NCBI GenBank assembly: GCA_002878315.1 | Contig: PNIW01000008.1 | Coordinates: 1 to 47,603 of the forward strand | Origin: Mesoaciditoga sp. | Lineage (GTDB): Bacteria; Thermotogota; Thermotogae; Mesoaciditogales; Mesoaciditogaceae | DNA length: 47,603 bases | Direction of reading: 5' to 3' | Part shown: in pieces, positions 24,893 through 41,723 of the stretch | How positions within the stretch are numbered: the first letter of the stretch is position 1 | Layout of the letters: the number at the start of each line of letters is the position of its first letter | Position numbers and translations under genes: made by a program | The notes under the pieces: generated by a model | Told to the model about the DNA's origin: nothing | Seen by the model: only the letters and a program-made list of their open reading frames with translations | Database searches by the model: none

Positions 24893-24981
24893 AAGTATCA
24901 CCTCTTAAAAAAGTATATCATAAAATGAAAAAATAAGTGGAACTGTTTGAATAAATAATCAGGCAGCATGTGGCCCGTAGC

Positions 24982-25033
24982 GCGTAGAGTAAAATCGGCT
25001 GTATTTCGGCCATATAACTTTACACACCTACGC
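24982..25033. repeat. Long imperfect inverted repeat in the divergent intergenic region
   Basis: Nested arms are GCGTAG (24982-24987) with CTACGC (25028-25033), GTAAA (24989-24993) with TTTAC (25019-25023), and GGC (24997-24999) with GCC (25009-25011). The hairpin ends four bases before the -35 box of the downstream promoter. Parts of it resemble 553-583 (reverse orientation) and 1-30. The rest of the 231-base gap 24893-25123 is AT-rich and holds no gene. Confidence 0.5.
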
Positions 25034-25036
25034 ACG

Positions 25037-25065
25037 TTGACGAAAGGTAAAAATCAGTGTATAAT
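25037..25065 (+). promoter_or_regulatory. Near-consensus sigma-70 promoter for the TPR-upp operon
   Basis: TTGACG (25037-25042), a 17-base spacer and a perfect TATAAT (25060-25065). The predicted start is near 25072, with GGAGG at about 25106-25110 before ATG 25124. It is the best promoter in the window and probably drives seven genes to 34503. Confidence 0.85.
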
Positions 25066-25123
25066 AATTATGAAATAATAATTAAGAATTAAATTTTTTG
25101 ACACGGAGGAGGCGTGACCTGTT

Positions 25124-26194
25124 ATGAATGAGATTTTAATTTTAGAGATAGGAGACCAAAAGTACGGGATCGATTTTCACGATCCGTTTTTCTTTTTAAT
25201 AAGGGATTTACTTTACGAAAGCACGTGGGAAGTATTCGCTGCAGATCTCACCAATAAGGCTCACGTAGAAAGGATCCACAAACTTCAGGAAATAGAGAAT
25301 AAGACGGGAAGAATTTCAGGCTCTCTTTTTCTTCCGATTTCGACTTTAGAGATAAAATCTTATTTTAAAGAACTGGATCTCAATCCTCAAAAATTGAAAC
25401 ATGCCACTCCGGAAGGCTTTTACGAACTCGCACAGGACGAGGCTGAATCCGAAGAAATCGATGAAGCGATGAATTTGATGGATTTTGTCATAGAGACGTG
25501 GCCCTCCTATGCAAAGGCTTACGAACTCAAAGGGACCTTCCTGATAGAAAAGGGCGCGCAAGAAGAAGGCATTGCTCTTCTGAAAAAATCAATCGAAATA
25601 GATCCAACTCTTGCGGAGGCCTATTCGGAACTCGGCCAGGCTTATTACAATCTCGAAGATTACGACAAGGCGATCGAATACTGGAAGAAGGAACTTGAAT
25701 ATACCCCTTACGATAAATTCGCCTATTTCATGATTGCCAATGCTTACAGAAAACAGGGAAAGATAGGAAGCGCCATAGAGACTTTGAAAAAATTCGTGAG
25801 CGAGGACAAAAAAAGCATTCTTGCACGTTACGAACTCATGGATCTTTACAATCAAATGGAAGAATATGAACTCGCAAAGGAGTACGAAGATCAGATACTC
25901 AAGATGACGCCTTACTATCCTGGAGACATAGAACCATGGGCAAAGGTGCTTTTTAAAAATGAAAGATATGAGGAGGTAATAAGGGTAGTTGAAGATCACA
26001 TCCAAAAATACCCAATAGACGCCCATTTCAAAATATTGCTCGTTGTGCCATATGCAAAGAGTGGCAGATACAATGAGGCCAGAGAGATACTTAACGAATT
26101 CAAAGATCAGAAAGACTGGTATTATTACGGGAAAAAGGAACTTTTTGAAAGTAATCTGAGCAAAGAGGAACTCGATCTGTGTGGTATACGCTGA
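25124..26194 (+). CDS. Tetratricopeptide repeat protein
   Basis: The 356-residue protein has an N-terminal region (1-100) without a recognised domain, rich in aromatic residues. About six TPR units follow (about 103-340); the clearest are PTLAEAYSELGQAYYNLEDYDKAIEY and the next unit, FAYFMIANAYRKQGKIGSAIE. TPR arrays mediate protein contacts. No signal peptide or membrane segment is visible, so it is probably cytoplasmic. The last 16 bases overlap the prepilin peptidase gene; partnership with a type IV pilus system is suggested by position only. Confidence 0.85.
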   Translation: MNEILILEIGDQKYGIDFHDPFFFLIRDLLYESTWEVFAADLTNKAHVERIHKLQEIENKTGRISGSLFLPISTLEIKSYFKELDLNPQKLKHATPEGFYELAQDEAESEEIDEAMNLMDFVIETWPSYAKAYELKGTFLIEKGAQEEGIALLKKSIEIDPTLAEAYSELGQAYYNLEDYDKAIEYWKKELEYTPYDKFAYFMIANAYRKQGKIGSAIETLKKFVSEDKKSILARYELMDLYNQMEEYELAKEYEDQILKMTPYYPGDIEPWAKVLFKNERYEEVIRVVEDHIQKYPIDAHFKILLVVPYAKSGRYNEAREILNEFKDQKDWYYYGKKELFESNLSKEELDLCGIR

Positions 26195-26906
26195 TTCTCA
26201 GCGTTGTAAGCGTTGTTTTTGGCCTTGTTTTGGGAAGCTTTTACAACGTTCTGATCTACAGGATTCCAAGACATATTTCTCTTGTAAATCCTAAAAGATC
26301 TTTTTGTCCCGCCTGTGGCCACCAGTTAAAATGGTCTGACAATATTCCTATCTTGAGTTATTTGCTTTTACGCGGGAGATGTAGGTACTGTAATGCCAGG
26401 ATCTCCTTTGTTTATCCCATTGTTGAAGGAACAACCGCAGTTCTTTTTTTAATTGCCGCCCTCGTTACGAAAGACATTTTAAGCATGGTATCTTTGTGGA
26501 TGCTTTTCTCAGGTGGTATAATTATAACTGTAATAGATCTTCAAACTATGATGATTCCAGACTTTGCCGTTGTGATAACTGCAATGGGAGGCTTTCTGTG
26601 GGCCTTCGCTAATCAACATGTTATCTTGTCTTTGATCAGCGCGGTTATAGGGTTTGGAATATTTTTGATCATATATTTGGTTTCTAAAAATGGTATGGGA
26701 TTTGGAGATGTCGAATACTTTGGCGCCTTAGGATTGTATCTTTTGCCGTACGATCTTATATGGGCTGTTTTGTTTGCCTCAATTTCTGCCATAATTTTTA
26801 CCATTCCAATGCTTTTGAGAAAAAAGGCGAACAGGAAAACGCGTGTACCCTTTGGCCCATTCCTTATTTTGGGAGTTTCGATAGCGATCTTTTTGGGAGG
26901 TAGAAT

Positions 26907-26910
<4 letters not shown>
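26179..26910 (+). CDS. pilD: Prepilin peptidase (type IV leader peptidase)
   Basis: This membrane aspartyl protease, also a methyltransferase in the full-length form, processes type IV pilin-like leaders. The 243 residues include the N-terminal FGLVLGSFYNVLIYRIPR and two Cys pairs (CPAC and CRYC) of the methyltransferase loop. The catalytic Asp residues lie in VIDLQTMMIPD and in GFGDVEYFG, the GxGD motif with Glu where Lys is common. About seven hydrophobic segments are present. GTG 26179 has AGAGGA eight bases upstream. No pilin genes occur in the window, so the substrates lie elsewhere. Confidence 0.92.
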
Positions 26911-30727
<3,817 letters not shown>

Positions 30728-30742
30728 AAAGAGAGAGATAAA

Positions 30743-34503
<3,761 letters not shown>

Positions 34504-34508
34504 ATTTG

Positions 34509-34517
34509 TGATATAAT
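34509..34517 (+). promoter_or_regulatory. Extended -10 promoter for the sugar permease genes
   Basis: TG-A-TATAAT is a full extended -10 element. TTTACA at 34487-34492, inside the end of upp, is a possible -35 with a 19-base spacer. Transcription would begin near 34524, giving a leader of about 28 bases. Confidence 0.65.
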
Positions 34518-34551
34518 CTTCTACTAAATTTGGTGAGGGTGAAGTGATCTT

Positions 34552-35847
34552 ATGCATAACAAGATGCGTTTTTGGGAAAATGTGAGCGGGTATCTCTTCA
34601 TCCTTCCGGCTCTCGTAATCATGTCTATCTTCGTCTTCTGGCCGGTCGGATATTCCTTCTATCTCTCTTTCTTCAATTGGGATTACGCCCACCTTAAAAA
34701 TCCGAGTTTTATAGGGTTACAAAATTACATCCAACTTTTCGAGTTAAACACGCCTCCGCCTTATTCATTTCTTAAGGCTCTTGTCTTTGACGGATTCTAC
34801 ATATCCGTAACTTTTCTCGCGCTTTTCTCCATATACATCCTAATCGAATGGTTAAAATCGAAAAAGTTCAGAATTCTTGAAGAAATTTATGTACTTATAA
34901 CGGTTCTTTCTCTGGCCTTTTTCGACAAAATTCTGAGTGCTCTGAATGCAATTCCGTACATAGTTTTGATCTTTTTGGGATTAGCGGCGGGACTTGTGGT
35001 CTTTAGAAAGAGCAGATTCATTTCAAGAATGGCTGGTCATCTTTTTACCCTCTTTTTGATAAGCGGCGCGATTTATCTAACATTGAGGTTTGCCTTTCCA
35101 AGTAATTACGGAATATACCAGTGGCTCGATGCTGTGAAAGAAAGTAGCGATTTCATCAAATCGATATGGAATACCGCATATTACGTTATTCTCTATGTGC
35201 CGGCAGACATAATTCTTGCCTTACTTGTAGCCTTGCTTTTGAACAGGCTTAAACTTTTCAAGGCCATTTTGAGAACATCTTATTTTATGCCTTTCGTTAC
35301 CTCCATAGTTGCCATAAGTCTCGTCTGGCAATGGCTTTACAACGATCAGTATGGTCTTATAAATTATCTGCTTTCTTTGATAGGTATCTCCCCAATCGCC
35401 TGGCTTAAAAGCGATGTGTGGACGATTCCGACTATAGCCATAATGTCTGTGTGGAAGACAATTGGATACAACGCCATAATATTCCTCGCGGGCCTTCAAT
35501 CGATAGACAGATCGTATTATGAGGCGGCAGACATAGATGGGGCTACGACCTCCCAAAAGTTGTGGTACATAACATGGCCACTTCTATCTCCCATGACCTT
35601 CTTTGTTTTAATCGTCTCCGTTATAGGAGCATTCAAGGTCTTTACAGAAGTTTATGTCCTCTACCAGGCTGTCCCAGGTCCTTACAACAACTCGGGATTG
35701 ACAATAGTTTATTACATCTTTCAGACCTTCTATACAAACCAGCAAATGGGCCTTGCGTCTGCTGCGGCATACATACTCTTTGCCATAATTTTGGTCTTTA
35801 CGCTTATTCAGTTCAGGGTTGGCCAGAAAAGGGTTGAGTACTTATGA
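34552..35847 (+). CDS. Sugar ABC transporter permease, MalF type with an extra membrane block
   Basis: The 431-residue protein starts and ends like a normal MalF/UgpA-type permease: TM1 near 12-35, FIGLQNYIQLF, then NTAYYVILYVPADIILALLVALLL, and the EAA loop at about 323-342 (YEAADIDGATTSQKLWYITWPLL) that contacts the ATPase. Family members of this short type have about 290-300 residues. Here about 120 residues with about four hydrophobic segments (about 70-190) are inserted before the conserved core. The insert is not E. coli MalF's P2 loop. Its partner permease follows with a four-base overlap. No ATPase or binding-protein gene is adjacent. Confidence 0.88.
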   Translation: MHNKMRFWENVSGYLFILPALVIMSIFVFWPVGYSFYLSFFNWDYAHLKNPSFIGLQNYIQLFELNTPPPYSFLKALVFDGFYISVTFLALFSIYILIEWLKSKKFRILEEIYVLITVLSLAFFDKILSALNAIPYIVLIFLGLAAGLVVFRKSRFISRMAGHLFTLFLISGAIYLTLRFAFPSNYGIYQWLDAVKESSDFIKSIWNTAYYVILYVPADIILALLVALLLNRLKLFKAILRTSYFMPFVTSIVAISLVWQWLYNDQYGLINYLLSLIGISPIAWLKSDVWTIPTIAIMSVWKTIGYNAIIFLAGLQSIDRSYYEAADIDGATTSQKLWYITWPLLSPMTFFVLIVSVIGAFKVFTEVYVLYQAVPGPYNNSGLTIVYYIFQTFYTNQQMGLASAAAYILFAIILVFTLIQFRVGQKRVEYL

Positions 35848-38210
35848 AGATAAAGGGCACAATTGTAGAGATAATCCTTTACATAGTAGCCTTTGCCGGT
35901 GCCGCGATAATGCTTATGCCATTCATATGGATGGTCGTTACCTCTCTTAAATTGCCCGAAGAGGTTCAGATCTTCCCGCCCACGTGGGGAACGGTCAATG
36001 CGTTGTCGATAAGAGACATAAATGCTTCAATAGACCATTCGAGTTATTCGTCCGTTAATTACTCTGCCCTTAGCCTCCAGCAATTTTTGAATGTAAGCCA
36101 GGCAAACACATCGAGCGCTTCCAACGTTTTGACGGTCAACTTTGCAGGCACCTCTCCGTTGAGAGGCACGATATATCTTACGCTTGGAAATGGCAATCCC
36201 ATCAAATACGCAACGGAAGTTAATATGTCCAAAGTTGAAGATCTCATAACGAACGTTGATTCGATGATTTATCCTGCCGATTACCAAAACCAGATAAGTG
36301 AACTCAAATCTCTTTCCGCTAATCCGGATGAATACATGAAAGCATTCTTGAATATTTTCAGATACGGATCCAAGCCTATTTTCTCAAGGATAGATTTCAT
36401 TGATAACGCCGAAAAGGCCATAAATTCTGCCACGTCAACGGCCAAGATCTTCATGCCGGCTCTTCTTCGGAATCCATCTTTGGCCTCTTCCGGAACGGAG
36501 CAGCAATTCGTCAAAGACTTTCTTTCCTCTGGAGAATTTTTCAAGCAATCACACGCTCTTGCTTTGGCGTTACTTCCTTACAGGAAAGGTACAGGAACTC
36601 TCGCATCAGATCTGCCGGCAATTAAGAAATTGTTCGCCAACTTTTTTGGCAATGCCGATCTAAAACAGATCTTAATCCAAAAATTCGGGCAAATCGATCC
36701 AGCTTTGGATAACGTTGTCAATTTCTACGAGCAGAGAATGATAAATCCAATCGCCGGATACTACAATTTGATAAAATCCTACGATGATATTGTGGATTTT
36801 TACCAGAATTCGATGAATTTGACCGTTGAAGACCCTGAAATGATCTTTACCTTCTTTACAAAAAAAGAACAGATTCAAAGGCTCGAGAGTGCGATAAAAA
36901 ATTCAACGCTTCCTTCAACTTACGCAAATATCGCTTTGAATATAGTGCGATCCGGAAATATTTCCCATTTCATAGATGGTTTCATTAATTCAACTAATGA
37001 TATGCTAAAGTCCGATCTCGCATCTATTGGATTGAATAAAGATCAGGTTGACAGCGCCTTTAGAGGAATATCGAGTGTTATTACAAATATGAAAATATTA
37101 TACGGGGTTCTGAATACATCGGAAAAGGCCGAACTTGATAAAATGATAGAAAAATACTCTGGAAACTGGAATGAATTGTCGCAAAAGATCTCCGAAGCCT
37201 TTGGAATGGAACATCCAAATAGCACCGGAGTCCTGACAGGCAGTTCGGGCCAACTTGCCTACATTTCGAGCGGATTTTCTTCGTACAAAAATCCGTCGGC
37301 AGTCGAAAAAATGCTTGAAGTTGCATGGTTGAACTACAGAGTTGTTGCGCAAATTACCGATATTTACAATAACACATATTACACAATGAAGATCATAAAG
37401 GCACCATCTATAGTTTCGAGTATTCAGTACTTCTCTTCCAATGGAAGTGTCAAAATCTTTTTGAAAAACATAAACAGCGTATGGTTTACAACCTTACCGG
37501 TCAAGGTCTCGGTCCATTTCACCCTTCCAGAAATATTTGCGAATCTTTTTGAGGCTTACGTTCAGGCATGGAATGCCGCTCCGTTTGCAAGGTATTATTT
37601 GAATACCATATTTGTCGCCGTTGTAACGACATTTTTGAACATCGTCTTTGGAGTTATGGCAGCCTTTGCCTTTTCAAAATTGCATTTCGCGGGAAGAAAC
37701 TTTTTCTTCATGCTCTTCATAGCGACGATGATGATTCCCGGAGAGGTGTTACTCGTTCCTAATTTCATAACGATAGTGCATTTCGGCTGGCTTAACACCT
37801 ACTATGCCCTTATAATCCCCTGGGCTGTCAGCGCCTTTACGATATTTTTGATAAGACAGAATTTCATGGGAGTGCCAGATGAACTGTTTGACGCCGCAAA
37901 AATAGATGGCGCATCGAGATGGAGATTTTTGTGGACTATAATGGTCCCACTCTCAAGACCCGTTATAATAACCGGTGCACTTTTGAATTTCGTCGGAAGT
38001 TGGAATGCCTTCCTGTGGGTACTTATAGTCACGAATGAACCTTCGATGAGGACATTACCCGTTGGTCTCCAAAATTTCAGCAGCAACGCCGGAACGATTT
38101 ACAATCAATTGATGGCCGCCTCGACATTCACGATGCTGCCCATCGTCATATTGTTCCTCTTTGCCCAGAGATACTTCATAGAAGGCATCGCAAGGACTGG
38201 AATAAAATAA
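35844..38210 (+). CDS. Sugar ABC transporter permease, MalG type with a very large external domain
   Basis: The C-terminal 215 residues are an ordinary MalG-type permease core, with the EAA loop at about 682-701 (DAAKIDGASRWRFLWTIMVPL) and five membrane segments. TM1 lies at about 7-29 and is followed by the usual FPPTWG. About 525 extra residues (about 45-570) come between TM1 and the core, on the external face. The insert is soluble-looking, rich in Ser, Asn and Ile, without Cys motifs or a recognised enzyme signature. Normal MalG proteins have about 275-300 residues. I recall that some Thermotogae maltose permeases are also enlarged; the identity of this insert is unknown. Confidence 0.86.
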   Translation: MKIKGTIVEIILYIVAFAGAAIMLMPFIWMVVTSLKLPEEVQIFPPTWGTVNALSIRDINASIDHSSYSSVNYSALSLQQFLNVSQANTSSASNVLTVNFAGTSPLRGTIYLTLGNGNPIKYATEVNMSKVEDLITNVDSMIYPADYQNQISELKSLSANPDEYMKAFLNIFRYGSKPIFSRIDFIDNAEKAINSATSTAKIFMPALLRNPSLASSGTEQQFVKDFLSSGEFFKQSHALALALLPYRKGTGTLASDLPAIKKLFANFFGNADLKQILIQKFGQIDPALDNVVNFYEQRMINPIAGYYNLIKSYDDIVDFYQNSMNLTVEDPEMIFTFFTKKEQIQRLESAIKNSTLPSTYANIALNIVRSGNISHFIDGFINSTNDMLKSDLASIGLNKDQVDSAFRGISSVITNMKILYGVLNTSEKAELDKMIEKYSGNWNELSQKISEAFGMEHPNSTGVLTGSSGQLAYISSGFSSYKNPSAVEKMLEVAWLNYRVVAQITDIYNNTYYTMKIIKAPSIVSSIQYFSSNGSVKIFLKNINSVWFTTLPVKVSVHFTLPEIFANLFEAYVQAWNAAPFARYYLNTIFVAVVTTFLNIVFGVMAAFAFSKLHFAGRNFFFMLFIATMMIPGEVLLVPNFITIVHFGWLNTYYALIIPWAVSAFTIFLIRQNFMGVPDELFDAAKIDGASRWRFLWTIMVPLSRPVIITGALLNFVGSWNAFLWVLIVTNEPSMRTLPVGLQNFSSNAGTIYNQLMAASTFTMLPIVILFLFAQRYFIEGIARTGIK

Positions 38211-38223
38211 CGACGACGAAATA

Positions 38224-40419
38224 TTATGGAGAAAACTTTTTTATGAATTCAAAGATCTTTCTGATAATCTGATTGTGAAAGATCCCGTGATAAGCTCTGA
38301 CTGCGAGTACAGAGGATTGTGCCTGTTCGAAGATGAGATCTGTCTTTAAGCCTAACAGGCTGTCTCCTATGTTCCAATCGGTCGAAATGCCTATAACTAT
38401 CAGATCGTAATCTTTTGAAAGTTCGACTATCTTCTGCCATGCGGAAGGGCTGTATTCTATCAAGATCTCACCATTTATTTTCAACGAGTCAAGCACATTG
38501 AAAAGCACCTTTTTGTATTCTTCAATTTCTTTTTCATCGTCTTCGTAAGTTATTTTAAGAATCGTGATCTTTGCATCGGGATAAGCATTTGCGATCCTTT
38601 TGATCGTATTGGCGGCCATTTGAGAGTAAATACTTCCACTGTACGGAAAGAGAATGCGTTTGAATTGATTGCCTGTGAATTTCATTATACCGACATCAAC
38701 GGGAGACTTTTCTAAGATCTTTCTTTCCCACTTGCTGAAGGTCTTCGCGCCTTCCTCTTTCCATCCCATGAAGATCATGTCGATTTTGTTTTCGATGGCA
38801 AACTTGTCAACTATCTTTTCTCTGTCTTTTGACAAGATGACATTTAGATCGATCTTTGTGTTTTTTTCATTTCCAAAGTGCGAGACATCTTTTCTTATTC
38901 TTTCAAATTTTTCAACGGATTTCCTTAAAATTTCGTAATTATCTTTATCCTTTACGATATCCGGTACATCTACTATCCCTATTGGGATAACATTCCCATT
39001 CGAGATGTCGAAGGCAAAATTCAACAAAGACTGAATTCCCGCTTCATCTTCCACCACGCAGAGTACTTTGAAATTGTCGCTTACGTTTTTGACCTTCAAA
39101 AATGGCAAAGGCTCATTTGAGATACCCTTTGGAGCCGTTTTCAACTTTGGACTGAGAAGATAATAGACAATCCCAATTGCCGAAAGCGCAATTACAAAAC
39201 CCAAAGCAAGTCTATCCGTGTAAAGCAAAATCAAGATCATCACGACGTTAAACACTATGGCGAAGATCGGAATGTAAGGATAAAATGGTACTTTAAATCC
39301 TTTTTCGGTATTCAAATTTCTTTTCCTTGAATATAAAAGAGAGAGATTTATGAAAGCATATCCTGTAAGTGTAAGAGAACTTGCTATTATTGAAATTTCT
39401 TCGATATTTTGCGTTATCGTCGCCACAAGGATGATAACCGATGCCACCACGATGCTGAAGATCGGAGATTGAGTTTTAGGATTTACAGATTGAAAAAAAT
39501 ATGGCATCCTTTTGTCTCTCGATAGCGCAAAAGAAGTTCTCGACGACGCAAGTAAAGCGGTATTCATACAAGATAGGGTGGCTAAAATACCCGCTCCGGC
39601 AAAGATGTACCCTCCCAGTGGCCCTCCAATTATTTTGGCCGTATTTATCATGAAATTGCCAGCATTTTGTGCCGTGATGGTGTTAACATTTAAGACGGCA
39701 CTTCCTATAAAAAAAGCCAGAGTTTTAACTATAAGCACAACGGCCATGGAGATCATTATGGCAAGAGGAATAGTTCTCTTTGGGTTTTTAACCTCTTCTC
39801 CAAGCGTCGTCACGGCGTCAAATCCTATGTAAGTCATATAAAGAATGCTCATGGTTTGAAACATCGGGACAAATCCGTTAGAAAAAAACGGAGTTACATT
39901 TTTCACGTCGGCGAATTTAAATCCGTAGATTATGTACCCTATTAGAATACCCACAAAAATCGTTACTATCGTATTTTGAAGCAGAGCGGAATTTTTAATA
40001 CCGCTTATCTGGTTCGATGCTACATAGACTATCAAAATCAAAGATCCTATGATTCCGGGCAAAAAGGGAATGAAGTAGTGAAGAAAATTTCCAAATCCTA
40101 TCGCAAACAAAGATGCAGATAAAGCATATCCAATCCACAGAATCCAGCCGGTGAAAAAACCTGTAAAGTTATTTCCGAAGGTCGCTCTCACGTAAGAATA
40201 TCCTCCGCCGGCTTCGGGGACAAAGGTAGAAAATTCCGCAAAAGAAAACGAGGTCAACAACGTTGCTATGCCTGCCAGCAGAATTGCAAGAGTCGCAGAT
40301 GGACCGGCAATTTTGAAAACAGTTCCGGCAAGGACAAAGATGGCTCCGCCTATCATGGAACCTATGCTTACCATCGTTGCTGAATACAGGCCAAGTGTTC
40401 TGTTAAGTTTTTTCCGCAC
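38224..40419 (-). CDS. APC-family amino acid transporter fused to universal-stress-protein domains
   Basis: The first 430 residues form a twelve-helix amino acid/polyamine/organocation transporter with the helix-1 motif MVSIGSMIGGAIFVLAG and the segment GFDAVTTLGEEVKNPKRTIP. Residues about 455-730 contain two UspA-like alpha/beta units, the second with ILFPYSGS and YDLIVIGIS. The soluble part probably senses nucleotide or energy state. Similar fusions are known in archaea. I start at GTG 40419 because GGAGG is six bases before it and directly abuts the upstream TTG. It overlaps the upstream gene by 17 bases and converges on the permease operon with a 13-base gap. Confidence 0.88.
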   Translation of the reverse strand: MRKKLNRTLGLYSATMVSIGSMIGGAIFVLAGTVFKIAGPSATLAILLAGIATLLTSFSFAEFSTFVPEAGGGYSYVRATFGNNFTGFFTGWILWIGYALSASLFAIGFGNFLHYFIPFLPGIIGSLILIVYVASNQISGIKNSALLQNTIVTIFVGILIGYIIYGFKFADVKNVTPFFSNGFVPMFQTMSILYMTYIGFDAVTTLGEEVKNPKRTIPLAIMISMAVVLIVKTLAFFIGSAVLNVNTITAQNAGNFMINTAKIIGGPLGGYIFAGAGILATLSCMNTALLASSRTSFALSRDKRMPYFFQSVNPKTQSPIFSIVVASVIILVATITQNIEEISIIASSLTLTGYAFINLSLLYSRKRNLNTEKGFKVPFYPYIPIFAIVFNVVMILILLYTDRLALGFVIALSAIGIVYYLLSPKLKTAPKGISNEPLPFLKVKNVSDNFKVLCVVEDEAGIQSLLNFAFDISNGNVIPIGIVDVPDIVKDKDNYEILRKSVEKFERIRKDVSHFGNEKNTKIDLNVILSKDREKIVDKFAIENKIDMIFMGWKEEGAKTFSKWERKILEKSPVDVGIMKFTGNQFKRILFPYSGSIYSQMAANTIKRIANAYPDAKITILKITYEDDEKEIEEYKKVLFNVLDSLKINGEILIEYSPSAWQKIVELSKDYDLIVIGISTDWNIGDSLLGLKTDLIFEQAQSSVLAVRAYHGIFHNQIIRKIFEFIKKFSP

Positions 40420-41518
40420 TTTCAACCTCCTTGCTTTTGGCTTTGAATTCGAAGAACATAGTTACAATGCCAAGCAGAATGGGAAGATAGTATGTTGATA
40501 TTCTCCATATCAAAATTCCGGCCATGACTGCTGGTGGACTTCCGTACATTGAAAAGACGAGATAAAAGGCTCCTTCTATGCCGCCAGAAGATCCGGGAGT
40601 CGGAAAGTAATAAACGATGAAAGAGAGCAGGATAAAGATAGCGCTCAAAGACCAGAATGAAAGAAAAAATTGAGCCCCATTTTCGTAAGAGGCGGCCATT
40701 ATGGATCTGTAAAGTATGTAATAAAGAATGCCCAAATCCAAAATTCCTGTCATGGCATCGAAGATTATCAAAAGAGGCTTTTTCATCCATATCATGTGCA
40801 TTGCATCGTAAAATTGCCGGACATTGTTTTCAAATTTTGTCAAAACCTCGACATCGTCTTTTTTGAAAAGTTTGAAGATCCATTTAAGGATTCTTGATTT
40901 TTTGAAGAAATTCACAAGACCAATACCGACATTTGGCACAAGAAGCATTAAAACAATAGCTAAAGAAACGGTAATCCCCATCAGGATAATCACCCATAAG
41001 ATCTGACTTATGACAGGGATTCCTATTTGGACATAGAAAAGGTATCTTTTCAACAACAAAATGGATGAGATAGAAAGAAAGATAATCATCGTGCTCCATC
41101 GGGTCAAAATTATGGCCGATGAGATTTCGGGCTTTACCTTCCATTTAGAAAGATGGTATATCTGAAATGGTTGGCCTCCCGCGGAAGAAGGCGTTATGTA
41201 TGTGTAAAAATATCCCAAAATCGAATTTGAAAGCGCAACCTTCCAGTTAACATGCTCGTCGAGAAAATGGGTCATTACCCATGTTCTAAGAGTGTCTATG
41301 AATATTATACCCATGAAAAGCCCAAAGCCTATGAGTATATCGATTGGAGATAAAAATAAAATCTTCAATATCTGTGTGCTGTCTCTGGCAAAGATCATAA
41401 AAACCGCGAAAACAGATGCGGTTGAAAGCAATGCTATAAAAAGGCTTCTGTAAAGTTTCTTTCTTTCGTTCTTAGATTCGTTCCTAACTTCTGAGCCCTC
41501 CTTCAATACTAATTCCAA
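40403..41518 (-). CDS. LPG-synthase transmembrane-type protein (UPF0104)
   Basis: The up to 371-residue polytopic protein matches the flippase-like membrane domain of lysylphosphatidylglycerol synthase without its aminoacyl transferase half. Markers are ITPSSAGGQPFQIYHL, YYFPTPGSSGGIEGAFY and ILIWRISTYYLPILLG. Such stand-alone proteins are thought to move lipids or lipid-linked intermediates. The start is uncertain: TTG at 41518 lies at the predicted transcription start, TTG 41506 has no site upstream, and the best ribosome site AAGGAGG (41503-41497) lies downstream of both and points to a GTT codon at 41488. It is the first gene of a two-gene unit with the APC-Usp transporter. Confidence 0.8.
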   Translation of the reverse strand: MELVLKEGSEVRNESKNERKKLYRSLFIALLSTASVFAVFMIFARDSTQILKILFLSPIDILIGFGLFMGIIFIDTLRTWVMTHFLDEHVNWKVALSNSILGYFYTYITPSSAGGQPFQIYHLSKWKVKPEISSAIILTRWSTMIIFLSISSILLLKRYLFYVQIGIPVISQILWVIILMGITVSLAIVLMLLVPNVGIGLVNFFKKSRILKWIFKLFKKDDVEVLTKFENNVRQFYDAMHMIWMKKPLLIIFDAMTGILDLGILYYILYRSIMAASYENGAQFFLSFWSLSAIFILLSFIVYYFPTPGSSGGIEGAFYLVFSMYGSPPAVMAGILIWRISTYYLPILLGIVTMFFEFKAKSKEVESAEKT

Positions 41519-41526
41519 TATATTCT

Positions 41527-41555
41527 ATCATAAAAGGCTATAACCATTTTGTAAA
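41527..41555 (-). promoter_or_regulatory. Sigma-70-type promoter for the UPF0104/APC-Usp unit
   Basis: Minus strand TTTACA (41555-41550), 17-base spacer, TATGAT (41532-41527). The start site would be near 41520, practically at the first possible TTG codon. Confidence 0.65.
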
Positions 41556-41723
41556 TTCACATGGGATTATGAGTTTTCATTTGAGCTTTTCCAATCGCGC
41601 TACAGACGACACATTAACATTTTGTTCATATTTCTGCGTTATAAAAACAAAGATATTCAATCTAATTTTACGATTGTAAGGCCAAGTTTGGGATAATCAG
41701 AGTATTTTGCGGAAAATGACTTA

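Noticed and set aside
38211-38223. Terminator between the convergent MalG-type permease and the APC-Usp gene
   Set aside because: The gap is thirteen bases and I see no hairpin with a T-run; the transcripts may overlap.
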